Below, piece after piece: positions 9,377 to 17,772 of a stretch of DNA of 62,833 bases. Positions within the stretch are counted from its first letter, which is position 1; every line of letters starts with the position of its first letter. The notes under the pieces were generated by a model. That model was not told the origin of the DNA. It searched no databases and was given only the letters and a program-made list of their open reading frames with translations. The position numbers and the translations under genes were made by a program. The stretch covers positions 1 through 62,833 of the forward strand of contig CAYWNA010000048.1 in assembly GCA_964459305.1 (NCBI GenBank), given 5' to 3'. This DNA comes from CAYWNA01 sp964459305 (GTDB taxonomy: Bacteria > Planctomycetota > Planctomycetia > Pirellulales > Pirellulaceae).

Positions 9377-11107
9377 CTAGTCGGCGTTTCCTCGATCCGC
9401 TTCGGGCAGTGTCGGAGGTGGCTGTGGGCATACGATCGGCGGCGGTTCCGGTTCGTCTTCTTCGACAAGGAAAGCGGTCACTTCGAAGTCTTCGTCGGCG
9501 AGGCCCGCCTCTGTCGACGGTCGAGGTGGGATTGGCGCGGGCACTGGCTCCTGATCCATGTGATCGCCGAGTTGAAGCCCTTCACGCATCCGCCTTTCCC
9601 ACTGCTGGAGCAACGTATCAGACAAGCCGGATGCGCGTTCAATCGACATGATGGCTTTGCGATCGACGTCAGGCAGATGTGCTCTGACGGTCAATCGACC
9701 GTCTTGTGCATAGGAGAAGAAAATATCGATTTGTGAGCCGGCAGGTAGGCCGGGCGGCAGGTCGTCAATGACGCACTTGCCGATCGCGGTGGCGCCGTTG
9801 CCGCTGGCGTCGCCTCCTTCGATCACGTCCACCTTCACGTTCGGTTGGCTCTCTTGCCGCGTCACGAACCGGCCGGAGCCGGTTGTCGGCAATGGGGTGT
9901 TTCTGGGAATCAGCACCTGGCGCCGGCGACGCTTGGTCTTAGGGTCAATTCCCAGCACACCCAAGTCGTGCGAATTGACGTTTCGCACGGTCAGCTTCGG
10001 GCGTTTCGATTCGTCCGATGTCGTCAGAAGGCCCGCGTAGATCGCTGCGCCGTGTGCTACCGCCTCGTCCGGTGACAGCGAACTGTCAACAGGGCTGCCC
10101 GACTCCTGTCGGAGCATCCGCTCGATCATCGGCATCCGCGTCGATCCGCCCACCAAGATCACGCGGGTCAAATCGCCCCACGCCAGCCCGGCGTCGTGGA
10201 GCAAGTTTTTCACGGTGAAACGGGTACGCTCCACAAGGTCTCTGGTGAGCGATTCGAACTTCTCGCGGGTCAACGTGATGCGGGCTCGATGTCCTTCGTG
10301 TGCAAAATGAATGGAGACCTCTTCGCGCGCGGACAACGAATGCTTGGCATCTTCCGCATCCAGCAGCAAAGACTGGTAGACGGCCGTGTCGCTCCGCGGA
10401 TCAACGCCGTATCGATCTGCGAAGTGCTCTGCGACGAAGTCCGCGATCCGCCCGTCCCAATCCATACCGCCCAATTGCACATCGCCCAGGGTGGCAACCG
10501 CGTTGTAGTTGTTCCCGTCGATGTCCATCAAGGTCGCATCGAACGTGCCGCCCCCCAAATCGTAAACGAGTATCCTCTCACGTTCCTTGGTTTCGGCTTC
10601 ATTCGTGAGAAATCCCTGCTGAACGCCAAAGGCGATGGCGGCGGCCGTGGGCTCGTTGATGATGTCCAACACTTCCAAACCCGCAAGCCGTCCCGCGTCT
10701 TGTGTCGATTTGCGGCGCGGTTCATTGAAGAAGGCGGGAACGGTGATCACGGCGTTGGCGAATTCGCCGATGATCCGCTCCGCGTCGTTTCTCAGTTTCT
10801 GCAAGACCAACGCCTGAATCACTTCCGGCGGAAGCCTCTCGCCGCGAATCAACCTTTGGTAGACGGATCGACCGACGTCGCGTTTGGCGAACTGCGCCAC
10901 CGACTCTGGCTGAAACTGGCTGGCTTTGACCGCCTCCTTGCCCACCACAACCGACGTTCGGTCAAAGAAAACGACACTGGGCGTGGTCGCGTCTCCCTCG
11001 CGGTTCTGTATCGTGGCGGGACGGCCGCTGCGGTCCAGATGGGCGATCACCGAATGCGTAGTGCCCAAGTCGATTCCAACGGCTGGTTCCGACATCGGGT
11101 CCGCCAT
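9377..11107 (-). CDS. Hsp70/DnaK-family chaperone with shortened substrate-binding part
   Basis: 576 residues; canonical DnaK is about 635. The nucleotide-binding domain is complete: phosphate-1 'VGIDLGTTHSVIAHLD', 'VPAFFNEPRRKSTQDAGRLA', phosphate-2 'VYDLGGGTFDATLMD', and the adenosine motif 'RVILVGGSTRMPMIERML'. The beta-sandwich domain follows ('IPRNTPLPTT'), but the alpha-helical lid is cut short and replaced by an acidic, Pro-rich tail. The ATG at 11107 follows a ggaag ribosome-binding site. It is the last gene of a three-gene minus-strand unit behind two CBS proteins, with 21 bases between them, so this is likely a specialised Hsp70 paralogue rather than the housekeeping dnaK. Confidence 0.93.
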   Translation of the reverse strand: MADPMSEPAVGIDLGTTHSVIAHLDRSGRPATIQNREGDATTPSVVFFDRTSVVVGKEAVKASQFQPESVAQFAKRDVGRSVYQRLIRGERLPPEVIQALVLQKLRNDAERIIGEFANAVITVPAFFNEPRRKSTQDAGRLAGLEVLDIINEPTAAAIAFGVQQGFLTNEAETKERERILVYDLGGGTFDATLMDIDGNNYNAVATLGDVQLGGMDWDGRIADFVAEHFADRYGVDPRSDTAVYQSLLLDAEDAKHSLSAREEVSIHFAHEGHRARITLTREKFESLTRDLVERTRFTVKNLLHDAGLAWGDLTRVILVGGSTRMPMIERMLRQESGSPVDSSLSPDEAVAHGAAIYAGLLTTSDESKRPKLTVRNVNSHDLGVLGIDPKTKRRRRQVLIPRNTPLPTTGSGRFVTRQESQPNVKVDVIEGGDASGNGATAIGKCVIDDLPPGLPAGSQIDIFFSYAQDGRLTVRAHLPDVDRKAIMSIERASGLSDTLLQQWERRMREGLQLGDHMDQEPVPAPIPPRPSTEAGLADEDFEVTAFLVEEDEPEPPPIVCPQPPPTLPEADRGNAD

Positions 11108-11128
11108 GACTCTTCCATTTCGACGGGG

Positions 11129-11644
11129 TTACGCAGGGTTTGGAGGCTGAGCTTCCTTGGGGGCGAAGTGGTCCTGCAGGAACGAGAAAACGCGTCGCGG
11201 ACTAATCACGCCGACCACTTTTTCGTTGATGTCCAGCACCGGCACACGGCGGTAGCCGGCAGCCGCGATAGCGCTCAGGGCCGTAGCGACGGGGTCGGTC
11301 TCGTAGACTACGATGGGATTCGCCGTCATCACCTCGCACACCGGCAGATCTTTGACTTCGTCGAATCTCGTGGACACCTTCTCCAGAACGTCACGTTCCG
11401 TGAAGACTCCCACAAGGCGTCCCTCCTCAATCACCATCAGACTCGCCACCTTCAGACCCGACAACGCCTGAATTGCCCCGTGAACCGACTTGTCCGACGG
11501 GATCTCCGCGTAGGGTTTCGACTTGAGCTCGGCGATCATCTCCTCGGCCAGAGCTTCCTCCAATGCGTCCGCATACTCCGGCGGTTCGTAATTGCAGAGC
11601 GGATCTTCCCAGTCGTCGCCTGTGTAATGCTCCAGCTCGCTCAT
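11129..11644 (-). CDS. CBS-domain protein
   Basis: 171 residues: about 40 acidic N-terminal residues, then a tandem CBS (Bateman) pair. CBS1 is recognisable at 'IPSDKSVHGAIQAL...VIEEGRLVGVFTERDVL' and CBS2 at 'ANPIVVYETDPVATALSAIA...VLDINEKVVGVISPRRVFSFL'. Such pairs bind adenine nucleotides or S-adenosyl ligands and act as energy or redox sensors. It sits two bases after the preceding CBS gene and just before the Hsp70 gene, so the three products are probably made together. The sensing partner is not known. Confidence 0.9.
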   Translation of the reverse strand: MSELEHYTGDDWEDPLCNYEPPEYADALEEALAEEMIAELKSKPYAEIPSDKSVHGAIQALSGLKVASLMVIEEGRLVGVFTERDVLEKVSTRFDEVKDLPVCEVMTANPIVVYETDPVATALSAIAAAGYRRVPVLDINEKVVGVISPRRVFSFLQDHFAPKEAQPPNPA

Positions 11645-11646
11645 TG

Positions 11647-12120
11647 TCAGGCTCCTTCGCGAGTTTCGATGCCCAGTTTTCCGCCTATCCGCTGAACCAT
11701 CACCTGTTGGGGAAAGTGGTCGGCCACATACTCAGCCAGCCCTTTCTGACCGGTTACGGCAACGACGCGTCCTTCCTCGTCGGTCACGCAGACGAACCTG
11801 GCGCCCCTTCTTTGAATTGTATCGATGACGCTGAAAAGCGGATCCTTCTGGTTCGCGGAAAACCATGCGTCTTCCAAGTGTTCGTACAACGGAAGTTCAT
11901 CTAGGTCTTTATACCCCTGCGCCAGCAATTCAATGAGCTTCCGCTCGGTAAACATACCGAGCGGTCTGCCTGCGTCGTCCACGACAAAGGCGCAGCCAAT
12001 CTCCTTGGCCCGCATCAGTTCGATCGCGGAACCGACCGTGCTTTCTTCACCAAGTAGCGCAGCCTCGCGCAAAGGTAAATCCTCGGCGAGTTCGGATTGG
12101 ATATTCTGAACTAGCCCCAT
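11647..12120 (-). CDS. CBS-domain protein
   Basis: 157 residues with two CBS repeats, 'LGEESTVGSAIELMRAKEI...GRPLGMFTERKLIELL' and 'DPLFSVIDTIQRRGARFVCVTDEEG'. The start is ATG 12120 because gaaggag lies 7-13 nt upstream; an in-frame ATG at 12141 would place that Shine-Dalgarno inside the gene. It leads the CBS-CBS-Hsp70 operon. Its N-terminus, 'MGLVQNIQSELAEDLPLRE', differs from its neighbour's, so the two arose by duplication followed by divergence or by separate recruitment. Confidence 0.9.
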   Translation of the reverse strand: MGLVQNIQSELAEDLPLREAALLGEESTVGSAIELMRAKEIGCAFVVDDAGRPLGMFTERKLIELLAQGYKDLDELPLYEHLEDAWFSANQKDPLFSVIDTIQRRGARFVCVTDEEGRVVAVTGQKGLAEYVADHFPQQVMVQRIGGKLGIETREGA

Positions 12121-12510
12121 CGTTACAGCTCCTTCTTTCAACCCGGGCGACGACCTCGACCCTCACGCAAAAAGCCGCGAAAGCGACCAACACGTCCGGG
12201 GCTTGGTGCTCCGGCCTCGTAGGTCCAAGGCAGATTACGAAGTATCGACAACGACGTGACGATTGCAGTCAACTATCATATTGGCAGGCAATAGCACTGT
12301 TGAAAAGGGGGCGACCCCTATTCTTTGGCAATGCGATCCATCCAAAAGTTGTCAATCTTCCCGTTCCGTGCCAAGAGGTGACGCTGGTTGGCGGCTTGGT
12401 CCTTCGATCTGAGGTGTCCACGTCCCAGAATCCATAGCTGCCGAAAAAAACGGAATTTAGTGTTGGACGTTCGGGTCTGATTGTCTCTGGAAAGCAAAGC
12501 CAGGTACCCC
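12121..12510. other. Intergenic region of unknown content
   Basis: No supported gene. Short overlapping minus-strand frames at 12269-12542 have an ordinary-looking composition and end near 'NFWMDRIAKE', but show no family motif and run into the aroE-like gene. The region contains the promoter of the CBS-CBS-Hsp70 operon at its left edge. A transposable element remnant cannot be ruled out. Confidence 0.35.
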
Positions 12511-13359
12511 TCATATCTCCAGATACTCTTCCAGCGCTTCACGCATTACCGCCACGTCTGGATCGACTCCTGTCCAGATCCTAAATGCGATAACGGCTTC
12601 ATTTATGAACATCTTGTGCCCGTCAACGGTCTTGCAGCCTCTCGCGGAGGCATCAAGAATCAGTCTCGTTTCGGGGGGGTACAGAATCACATCGGCCACG
12701 ACCATATCGGGCTTCAGCGAGTCAACGACCAGCGGAACGCGGGCATCTTCATCATCCGATCCGATGGATGTCGCGTTGATGACGACATCCGTCCCCTCGT
12801 CCAAAACGTAGTCGTCGCTCAAGTGAGCCAGTTCTGCGGAGACCTTCACACGCTCGTTCAACAGATCCACCAATGCCTGCCCTCTTTCGGCCGAACGGTT
12901 GACGATCGTGAGCTGCTGGGCGCCGGCCAGCCCAATTTCCAAAGCGATTGCCCGCGCCGAACCCCCGGCTCCAAAGATGACCACCCTTTTCCCCTTGGGA
13001 TTGGTGATCTCGCCCAGCGACTGAACAAATCCTTTGCCATCGGTGTTCTCACCGATTAGTCGATCACCTTCGCGATTGATGCAGTTGACTGCGCCCGCCA
13101 ACTCGGCCGCTTCACTCAGTTCATCGAGATACTGAACCACCGCGATCTTGTGGGGAATATCGAGGTTCCCGCCTCGAAATCCCATCGCCCGCAGCCCGTT
13201 CACGGCATCGGCCAGATTCTCCGGAGACACCCTCAACGTGAGATATCGCCAATCAAGATCCGCCGCGGCGAAAGCTCGCTCCATCATGAATTGCGTTGGA
13301 TTGCCCGCGACGGGTTGGCCCATGCAGCAGACAATATCCTGAATCGGCGAATCGGCCAC
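12511..13359 (-). CDS. Shikimate dehydrogenase homologue lacking the shikimate-binding serine motif
   Basis: About 282 residues. The GTG at 13359 is chosen because gaggagg lies ~8 nt upstream. The fold is AroE-like: the catalytic lysine is in 'GGNLDIPHK' (Lys71), the 'NTDG' aspartate is present ('GENTDGKGF'), and the NADP-binding glycine motif is 'VIFGAGGSARAIALE'. The N-terminal motif that anchors the shikimate carboxylate, normally HSxSP, reads 'AGNPTQF' instead. A canonical AroE domain exists in the aroDE fusion at 53305. This protein is therefore probably an oxidoreductase for a different quinate/shikimate-like or cyclohexane substrate. It stands alone, with no pathway neighbours. Confidence 0.88.
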   Translation of the reverse strand: MADSPIQDIVCCMGQPVAGNPTQFMMERAFAAADLDWRYLTLRVSPENLADAVNGLRAMGFRGGNLDIPHKIAVVQYLDELSEAAELAGAVNCINREGDRLIGENTDGKGFVQSLGEITNPKGKRVVIFGAGGSARAIALEIGLAGAQQLTIVNRSAERGQALVDLLNERVKVSAELAHLSDDYVLDEGTDVVINATSIGSDDEDARVPLVVDSLKPDMVVADVILYPPETRLILDASARGCKTVDGHKMFINEAVIAFRIWTGVDPDVAVMREALEEYLEI

Positions 13360-13709
13360 GTGTCGGTACCTCCTCTCAAATCCCCGCCTCAATTGCTCGG
13401 CGAGTCCGGGCTATGACGCACGTTTGCGTTGCGGAAAACGAAGTCAGGTAATGGCTTGCCTTGACATCGCCACTCGACTCCGATGTCCGACACCTCAAGA
13501 CCTGACCAGCGGAAATCCGCAACACTATCAAATAGGCCATTTTGAGGTGCAAACGGCTGTAATGCAACGCCCGGTGGCCTCAGTGGGCCGCGCGGATGCC
13601 AGGAAAGCGACGGCAAGCCGGTCGGCGGCGAGGCGATTCGTCGAGAAGGCGGGCGCTGGCGGCCGAGCACCAACCGGCGAGAAGAGAGTTTTTTGCATCG
13701 GCAGCTTAG
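13360..13709. other. Intergenic gap, nothing recognised
   Basis: About 350 nt upstream of the aroE-like gene and downstream of the LOG-family gene. No gene, RNA or clear terminator was recognised. Open frames here show no conserved motif. Confidence 0.35.
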
Positions 13710-14750
13710 CTAGTCTAGCATCCCTCGATTCAGGCAGTCGATCAACTGTCGAAGGCGGCCGTGATTGCGGCGATTGAAATTGAATACGAGTCTCGGCAAA
13801 TCGGCCAAATCCGGTTCGTCCGACTCGCCACGCAAAGCGTCCGTTTGCTCAAATCTACCTTCCACCAGAATGTCCGCAAAGAGTGCGTTGATGTCTCTCA
13901 ACAACGCCTCCGGAAGGGGCATTAACAGACGGAATACGAGTTGTTTCCTCACGTAGCGCATGCTGTGGTACACGCGGAAGAAGTCAAGTATCTCAGAGAC
14001 GGCGACGTCGCAGTCGTCCGTGACCTTGTACAGACTCAAGTCTTCTTCTGAGATCAGCCCGCGTCCCAGCAAGTGCTTCTGAATGTACTCGTGTAGCGAA
14101 CTCCAATAATCACCATTTGGCTCGTCTAGTAGTACCACCGGAACCATATCGCGTTTGCCCGTTTGCAGTAGAGTGAGTACTTCCAGCGCCTCGTCGATGG
14201 TGCCGAAGCCACCGGGCAAGCAGACCACGGCGTCGCATTCCTTGACGAACATCAGCTTGCGAGTGAAGAAGTACTTCATGTGAACCAGTTTTGCGTCGCC
14301 CGAGATTACCGGGTTCGCATCTTGTTCGAACGGCAGAAGGATGTTAAGCCCCATCGAATGCTCGCGCCCTGCGCCAACATGGCCGGCCTCCATGATGCCG
14401 AAGGCCGCGCCCGTCACGACCAGCCAGTCGTGCTGGGCCATTGCCCGGCCAAGATCAACGGCCTGCCGATAGGCCGGATCGTCCGGCGGTGTGCGAGCTG
14501 ATCCAAAAACAGTCACCTTGCGGCGATTCCGGTACTCCGTGAATACCTTGAAAGCATATCGAAGCTCTCGCAGCGAACGGCTGAGGATCTTAAGGTCGCC
14601 GCGCGTGGCCTCGTCCGCAGCCAACTTGTCGGCATATTCTTTGATCACTTGGATGAGGTCATCATTTCGACGGTGCGCACCGTCTCGTCTGGAGTCGGAA
14701 ATATCAAGTGGTTCTTCTGGAATGGTCTGCGGATTGGGGGCGCGTGTCAT
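13710..14750 (-). CDS. LOG-family (lysine decarboxylase-like fold) protein
   Basis: About 346 residues. The LOG hallmark PGGxGTxxE is present as 'PGGFGTIDEALEVL', preceded by 'FGSARTPPDDPAY' and 'VVTGAAFGIMEAGHVGAG', with the partner arginine region 'YFFTRKLMFVKE'. Family members cleave nucleoside 5'-monophosphates at the N-glycosidic bond (cytokinin-activating LOG, PpnN). The N-terminal ~80 and C-terminal ~70 residues exceed the minimal domain of about 200, as in long PpnN-like forms. The start is ATG 14750; a TTG thirty bases upstream is possible. The actual nucleotide substrate cannot be read from the sequence. Confidence 0.88.
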   Translation of the reverse strand: MTRAPNPQTIPEEPLDISDSRRDGAHRRNDDLIQVIKEYADKLAADEATRGDLKILSRSLRELRYAFKVFTEYRNRRKVTVFGSARTPPDDPAYRQAVDLGRAMAQHDWLVVTGAAFGIMEAGHVGAGREHSMGLNILLPFEQDANPVISGDAKLVHMKYFFTRKLMFVKECDAVVCLPGGFGTIDEALEVLTLLQTGKRDMVPVVLLDEPNGDYWSSLHEYIQKHLLGRGLISEEDLSLYKVTDDCDVAVSEILDFFRVYHSMRYVRKQLVFRLLMPLPEALLRDINALFADILVEGRFEQTDALRGESDEPDLADLPRLVFNFNRRNHGRLRQLIDCLNRGMLD

Positions 14751-14893
14751 GTCAGAGATTCTCGAGTAGCGATGATTCAATTCCGAACGGGCTGGAATTG
14801 CGGTTTTCCGTGGGGCAGGTCCAAGAACCTAACTGGTCCTGCATCCAATGGCAGGTCGAAAACCTGCACCACCATGGTATAGACCTGCGTGCG

Positions 14894-14920
14894 CAAAAAA
14901 GAAAGCCCGTTTCACCGGGC
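14894..14920 (-). terminator. Rho-independent terminator
   Basis: Read on the minus strand, gcccg and cgggc pair around gtgaaa, and ctttcttttttgcg follows immediately. This is a textbook hairpin plus T-run. It lies about 30 nt beyond the stop of the small 81-residue gene at 14951-15196 and closes that transcript before the LOG gene. Confidence 0.85.
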
Positions 14921-14950
14921 CGAATGCGAACAGAAACATGTCCAAGTGTT

Positions 14951-15196
14951 TCAAGCAGTCGGACGAAGATGCCGATACGCGGACAGGACCTCATAGAGAT
15001 CCGCGCTGATGTTGACATCATCCTCCTCAAAGTCTTTCAGCCAGGTTCGTTGGCTTTGGACCGCATCGGCCAGCAACGGAAGGATTTCGCCGAGGGGAAC
15101 GGCGACCGTTGGTGCAGGAGGTTGCTGAGTAGCTACGGTGGTCGTACGACCATCCCTGTCGGGCCCGAGGTAAACTCGGAGTTCGGAGCGAGCCAT
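14951..15196 (-). CDS. Small conserved-looking protein of unknown function
   Basis: 81 residues, starting MARSELRVYLGP. The start ATG has aaggaag about 8 nt upstream, and the gene ends with a strong terminator, so it is probably a monocistronic real gene. The sequence has a short beta-like N-terminus, a Thr/Pro linker ('TTTVATQQPPAPTVAV') and an acidic helical C-terminus ('LKDFEEDDVNISADLYEVL'). No domain is recognised. The gene is divergent from the ECF sigma gene across a 519-nt gap. Confidence 0.7.
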   Translation of the reverse strand: MARSELRVYLGPDRDGRTTTVATQQPPAPTVAVPLGEILPLLADAVQSQRTWLKDFEEDDVNISADLYEVLSAYRHLRPTA

Positions 15197-15715
15197 CGAG
15201 TATCTTCCTTGAGCAGCTAGGCGAAGTACCCTTCTTCGCCGAATCCACTTAGTAGGTATCCCCAACGATCGGCAAGGCGATGAGTTGATATGAGATAATA
15301 TCGCAAGAACCAGTAGAATGCCCGCATGGCTAGCGGCGCCCTGAGAAGATGGTCAAGCCCAGTGAGACAACGCAATGCTAGCATGACCGTGAGATGTCCA
15401 TCCGTAAGTCTCGAACTAGCACTGGCCGGTTTCTGCGCGGACTCTTCGCTTCTGGCCCGTGCCTGGCCGCTAAGTCGCCGCGTCTCGGCAAGTGTCACCT
15501 TCATCCCAGGCGGGATCAGCTTGGGGGTAACCTCCGGCCTCGCCAGCGCGAACGATCCGCAGTTTCGGTTTCCTTCCGTTTGCTTGGGCGACTTGAATCG
15601 ATTAGAAAGAGGGGCGACGGCTACTCCAAATGCGCCGAAGCATTGAGGTTCTACAAATCGATTCAGTGAGCCGGACGAGGGGCCGCGTGACAACCGGTGT
15701 GCAAGGACGGCGAGC
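15197..15715. other. Divergent intergenic region
   Basis: About 519 nt between the small gene (minus) and the ECF sigma gene (plus), so promoters for both should lie here. Open frames on both strands cover it but have no motif, no signal sequence and no convincing start site. No RNA gene was recognised. Confidence 0.4.
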
Positions 15716-16582
15716 ATGAGCTTTCCTGAAACGCGATTGACGTTGATCAAACGACTGTCGAGTGGTGGCAGCGAACGAGACTGGCGGGAGTTCCTGGACG
15801 ACTACTGGGGGCCCGTCTGCGGTTTTGCAACGCGGTGGGGTGGGCTGGCCGTTCAGGACGCGGAAGATGTCGCCGCCGAGACATTCCAGACACTGATTCA
15901 AAGCGACTTGTTGGTGCGTTGGAGGGAAAATCGCGCCGCGCGGTTGCGCACGCTGCTTTGTGCAGTCGCCAAAAACATGATCACGAATCAGACAAGGATC
16001 GAAAAAGGGCGAAAACGCATCATGCGCGAGATTGCCCAACGGGCGAAAGACGAGATCCCAGATTCGATTTGGACGTCGCCCGAACCATCCGATGAGCAGG
16101 TCGATGCCTTCTATCGGGCTTGGGTCGATGATCTGCTTGAAAGATGCGCGGACCGACTTCTTGCGGATCTGCATCGCGCAGGAAAAGGAGACTACTTTCG
16201 CGTGCTTTACGGCAGATTGTGCGAGGATCTGTCCATGCGCGAGATTGCCGAGATGCTGCAGATCAAGACCACGACGGCGGAAAACTACTTCAAAGCAGCC
16301 AAGAAACGCCTTGCTGGCGACTTGGAGCAGGCCGTACGTCGGCACGTTGAGAAATACTGCGACGAAGCATCGATTGACGACGAGTTCCGCGCGGAATGGA
16401 CTCGGCTTTCGGAGTACCTTCTGGAGTACGGCGGGATCGAGAACGCCGTCCGCTCCAGCCACCAACGGATCGTGTCCGGCGGTCAAGCGATGCGAAAATC
16501 CAAGGCGTTTCGAGATACAGCAGCGATCCTCAAGGCACAACATCCAAGCAAGGACCGACCGACCGAAAGCCGTCGCTCATGA
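15716..16582 (+). CDS. ECF-type RNA polymerase sigma factor, long planctomycete form
   Basis: 288 residues; ordinary ECF sigmas are about 180-200. Region 2 is visible in 'WREFLDDYWGPVCGFATRWGG' and 'QDAEDVAAETFQTLI', followed by 'RTLLCAVAKNMITNQ'. Region 4 has the helix-turn-helix 'SMREIAEMLQIKTTTAENYFKAAKKRL' near residues 175-205. About 80 extra C-terminal residues follow ('YCDEASIDDEFRAEWTRL'), as in planctomycete ECFs that lack a linked anti-sigma factor. Aaggacgg precedes the ATG. No anti-sigma gene is adjacent. Likely targets cannot be named. Confidence 0.9.
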   Translation: MSFPETRLTLIKRLSSGGSERDWREFLDDYWGPVCGFATRWGGLAVQDAEDVAAETFQTLIQSDLLVRWRENRAARLRTLLCAVAKNMITNQTRIEKGRKRIMREIAQRAKDEIPDSIWTSPEPSDEQVDAFYRAWVDDLLERCADRLLADLHRAGKGDYFRVLYGRLCEDLSMREIAEMLQIKTTTAENYFKAAKKRLAGDLEQAVRRHVEKYCDEASIDDEFRAEWTRLSEYLLEYGGIENAVRSSHQRIVSGGQAMRKSKAFRDTAAILKAQHPSKDRPTESRRS

Positions 16583-16609
16583 AGCGTGGCCGCGGGTGGC
16601 GTACCCGGT

Positions 16610-17320
16610 TCAGTCTCTCCCCAGACTGTACATGCTGGAGCGCTTCTTCATGCTGATCCGCGTTGGCAGCAACAACACCACGACCACGCCACAAACCATG
16701 CCCAGCAAATGGCCCAGGTTCCACGCACTGCCGAAACCGGTCCATAGGGCCCAAGACATGGATACGATTATTAACAAGGGGATGAACACCAGACACCAAA
16801 GCGCTCTCAAACGGAACTGGCCGCCGCAGATGAACCAATAGATCCCGTATTTTGGCTTTCGAATCAGTCCGATCAGGAGCGTCAAAGGAAAAAGGGCCCC
16901 GTACGCGACTACCAGCAGGGCCGATGGCATCAGCATCGCGGCAATGGTGATAACGGCAAAAATGCCCCCCGATGCTCCCACGACAGGGCCGAAATAACAG
17001 ATCCGCGCGACAAGTCCCAGGATGAGAATAGTCCCAAGATATGCCAGCAGATAAAAGACGTTGCCTAATCGCCGATTCACCGGGTTGCCAAAAACCCATA
17101 GAGCCCACATGTTGAACAGCAGATGCCAGAATCCGACATGCGAGAATCCGTAGAGCACGATGCTGAAGATGCCTGTACCTGGACCGACGGGCCAACACCA
17201 ACCAAAAAGCCGCATTAGCGCGAAGCTTAACACGTTCAGCGCAATCAGGAAGGAATTCGCGAGGGGCAAGCCGCGATACTTTTCCCGCTCCTGCAACTCA
17301 AGAGGAAGTAGGATGATCAT
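16610..17320 (-). CDS. Rhomboid-family intramembrane serine protease
   Basis: 236 residues with six hydrophobic helices. The catalytic serine lies in 'VVGASGGIFAV' (GASG motif), with the usual upstream 'GFWHLLFNMWALWVFG' motif, and the catalytic histidine is in the last helix, 'NLGHLLGMVCGVVVVLLL'. A cytoplasmic insertion, 'IRKPKYGIYWFICG', separates two helices. Rhomboids cleave single-pass membrane proteins inside the bilayer. The gene converges on the ECF sigma gene with a 27-nt gap. A functional link to sigma control is possible but not shown. Confidence 0.9.
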   Translation of the reverse strand: MIILLPLELQEREKYRGLPLANSFLIALNVLSFALMRLFGWCWPVGPGTGIFSIVLYGFSHVGFWHLLFNMWALWVFGNPVNRRLGNVFYLLAYLGTILILGLVARICYFGPVVGASGGIFAVITIAAMLMPSALLVVAYGALFPLTLLIGLIRKPKYGIYWFICGGQFRLRALWCLVFIPLLIIVSMSWALWTGFGSAWNLGHLLGMVCGVVVVLLLPTRISMKKRSSMYSLGRD

Positions 17321-17772
17321 GATTGGACTCGCTTGCTGGTAGAAGGATCGTGGAAAGACCCGGTCGGGCTGTCTATGCTGTTGATGTAACCAGTGTAGTG
17401 GTTCAGTAGACGAGACTGGCAGTTTTTCGAAGCAGTCTCAGGGTCTATTCGAAAACGCTTTTTGGGGGCCCTTGCGCGAGTTGGGGTCACTGGGCTCTTA
17501 TTGCGTAGGCGTAACCGACATGGTAGTCTGCTCTTACGGAGGGTGGCAATCCCCGTGGCGCAATCAGACGGCGTTCGTCTGTAACGTTCGTTGACGATCT
17601 CGCGCGAAAAAACTGCCAGAATTGGGCGACGCGCTTACCGGATACCGATTCTCGCTACATCAAACTCATGAGCGGAATGAATTGACCGCGAAGTTTCGGA
17701 CAGTCCGACACCGTACAAGAACCAGGGTAACAACACCGCGCTTCGTGCGCCATACGTATTGGGAGCATGAAC
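17321..17772. other. Divergent intergenic region before the PspA gene
   Basis: About 450 nt between the rhomboid gene (minus) and pspA (plus). No gene recognised. I looked for a sigma-54 type -24/-12 element (TGGC-N7/8-TTGC) as found before enterobacterial psp genes and saw none convincing. Gggag at 17761-17765 is the ribosome-binding site of the next gene. Confidence 0.4.

Noticed and set aside
9377..11107. Calling this gene the housekeeping dnaK
   Set aside because: Shortened lid, Pro-rich acidic tail and no grpE/dnaJ neighbours point to a paralogue, so no symbol was given.
10196..11695. Long open frame antisense to the Hsp70 gene
   Set aside because: It mirrors the codon pattern of a clearly conserved gene, has no motif or plausible initiation site, and such shadow frames are common in this GC-rich sequence.
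12269..12542. Possible transposase remnant on the minus strand
   Set aside because: The phrases resemble no transposase motif (no DDE or HUH residues) and two overlapping frames compete.
15217..15750. 177-codon minus-strand frame between the small gene and the sigma factor
   Set aside because: No conserved motif, no ribosome-binding site, overlaps the sigma gene start and shows low-complexity composition.
17321..17772. Sigma-54 promoter before pspA
   Set aside because: No convincing TGGC...TTGC pair with correct spacing was found.
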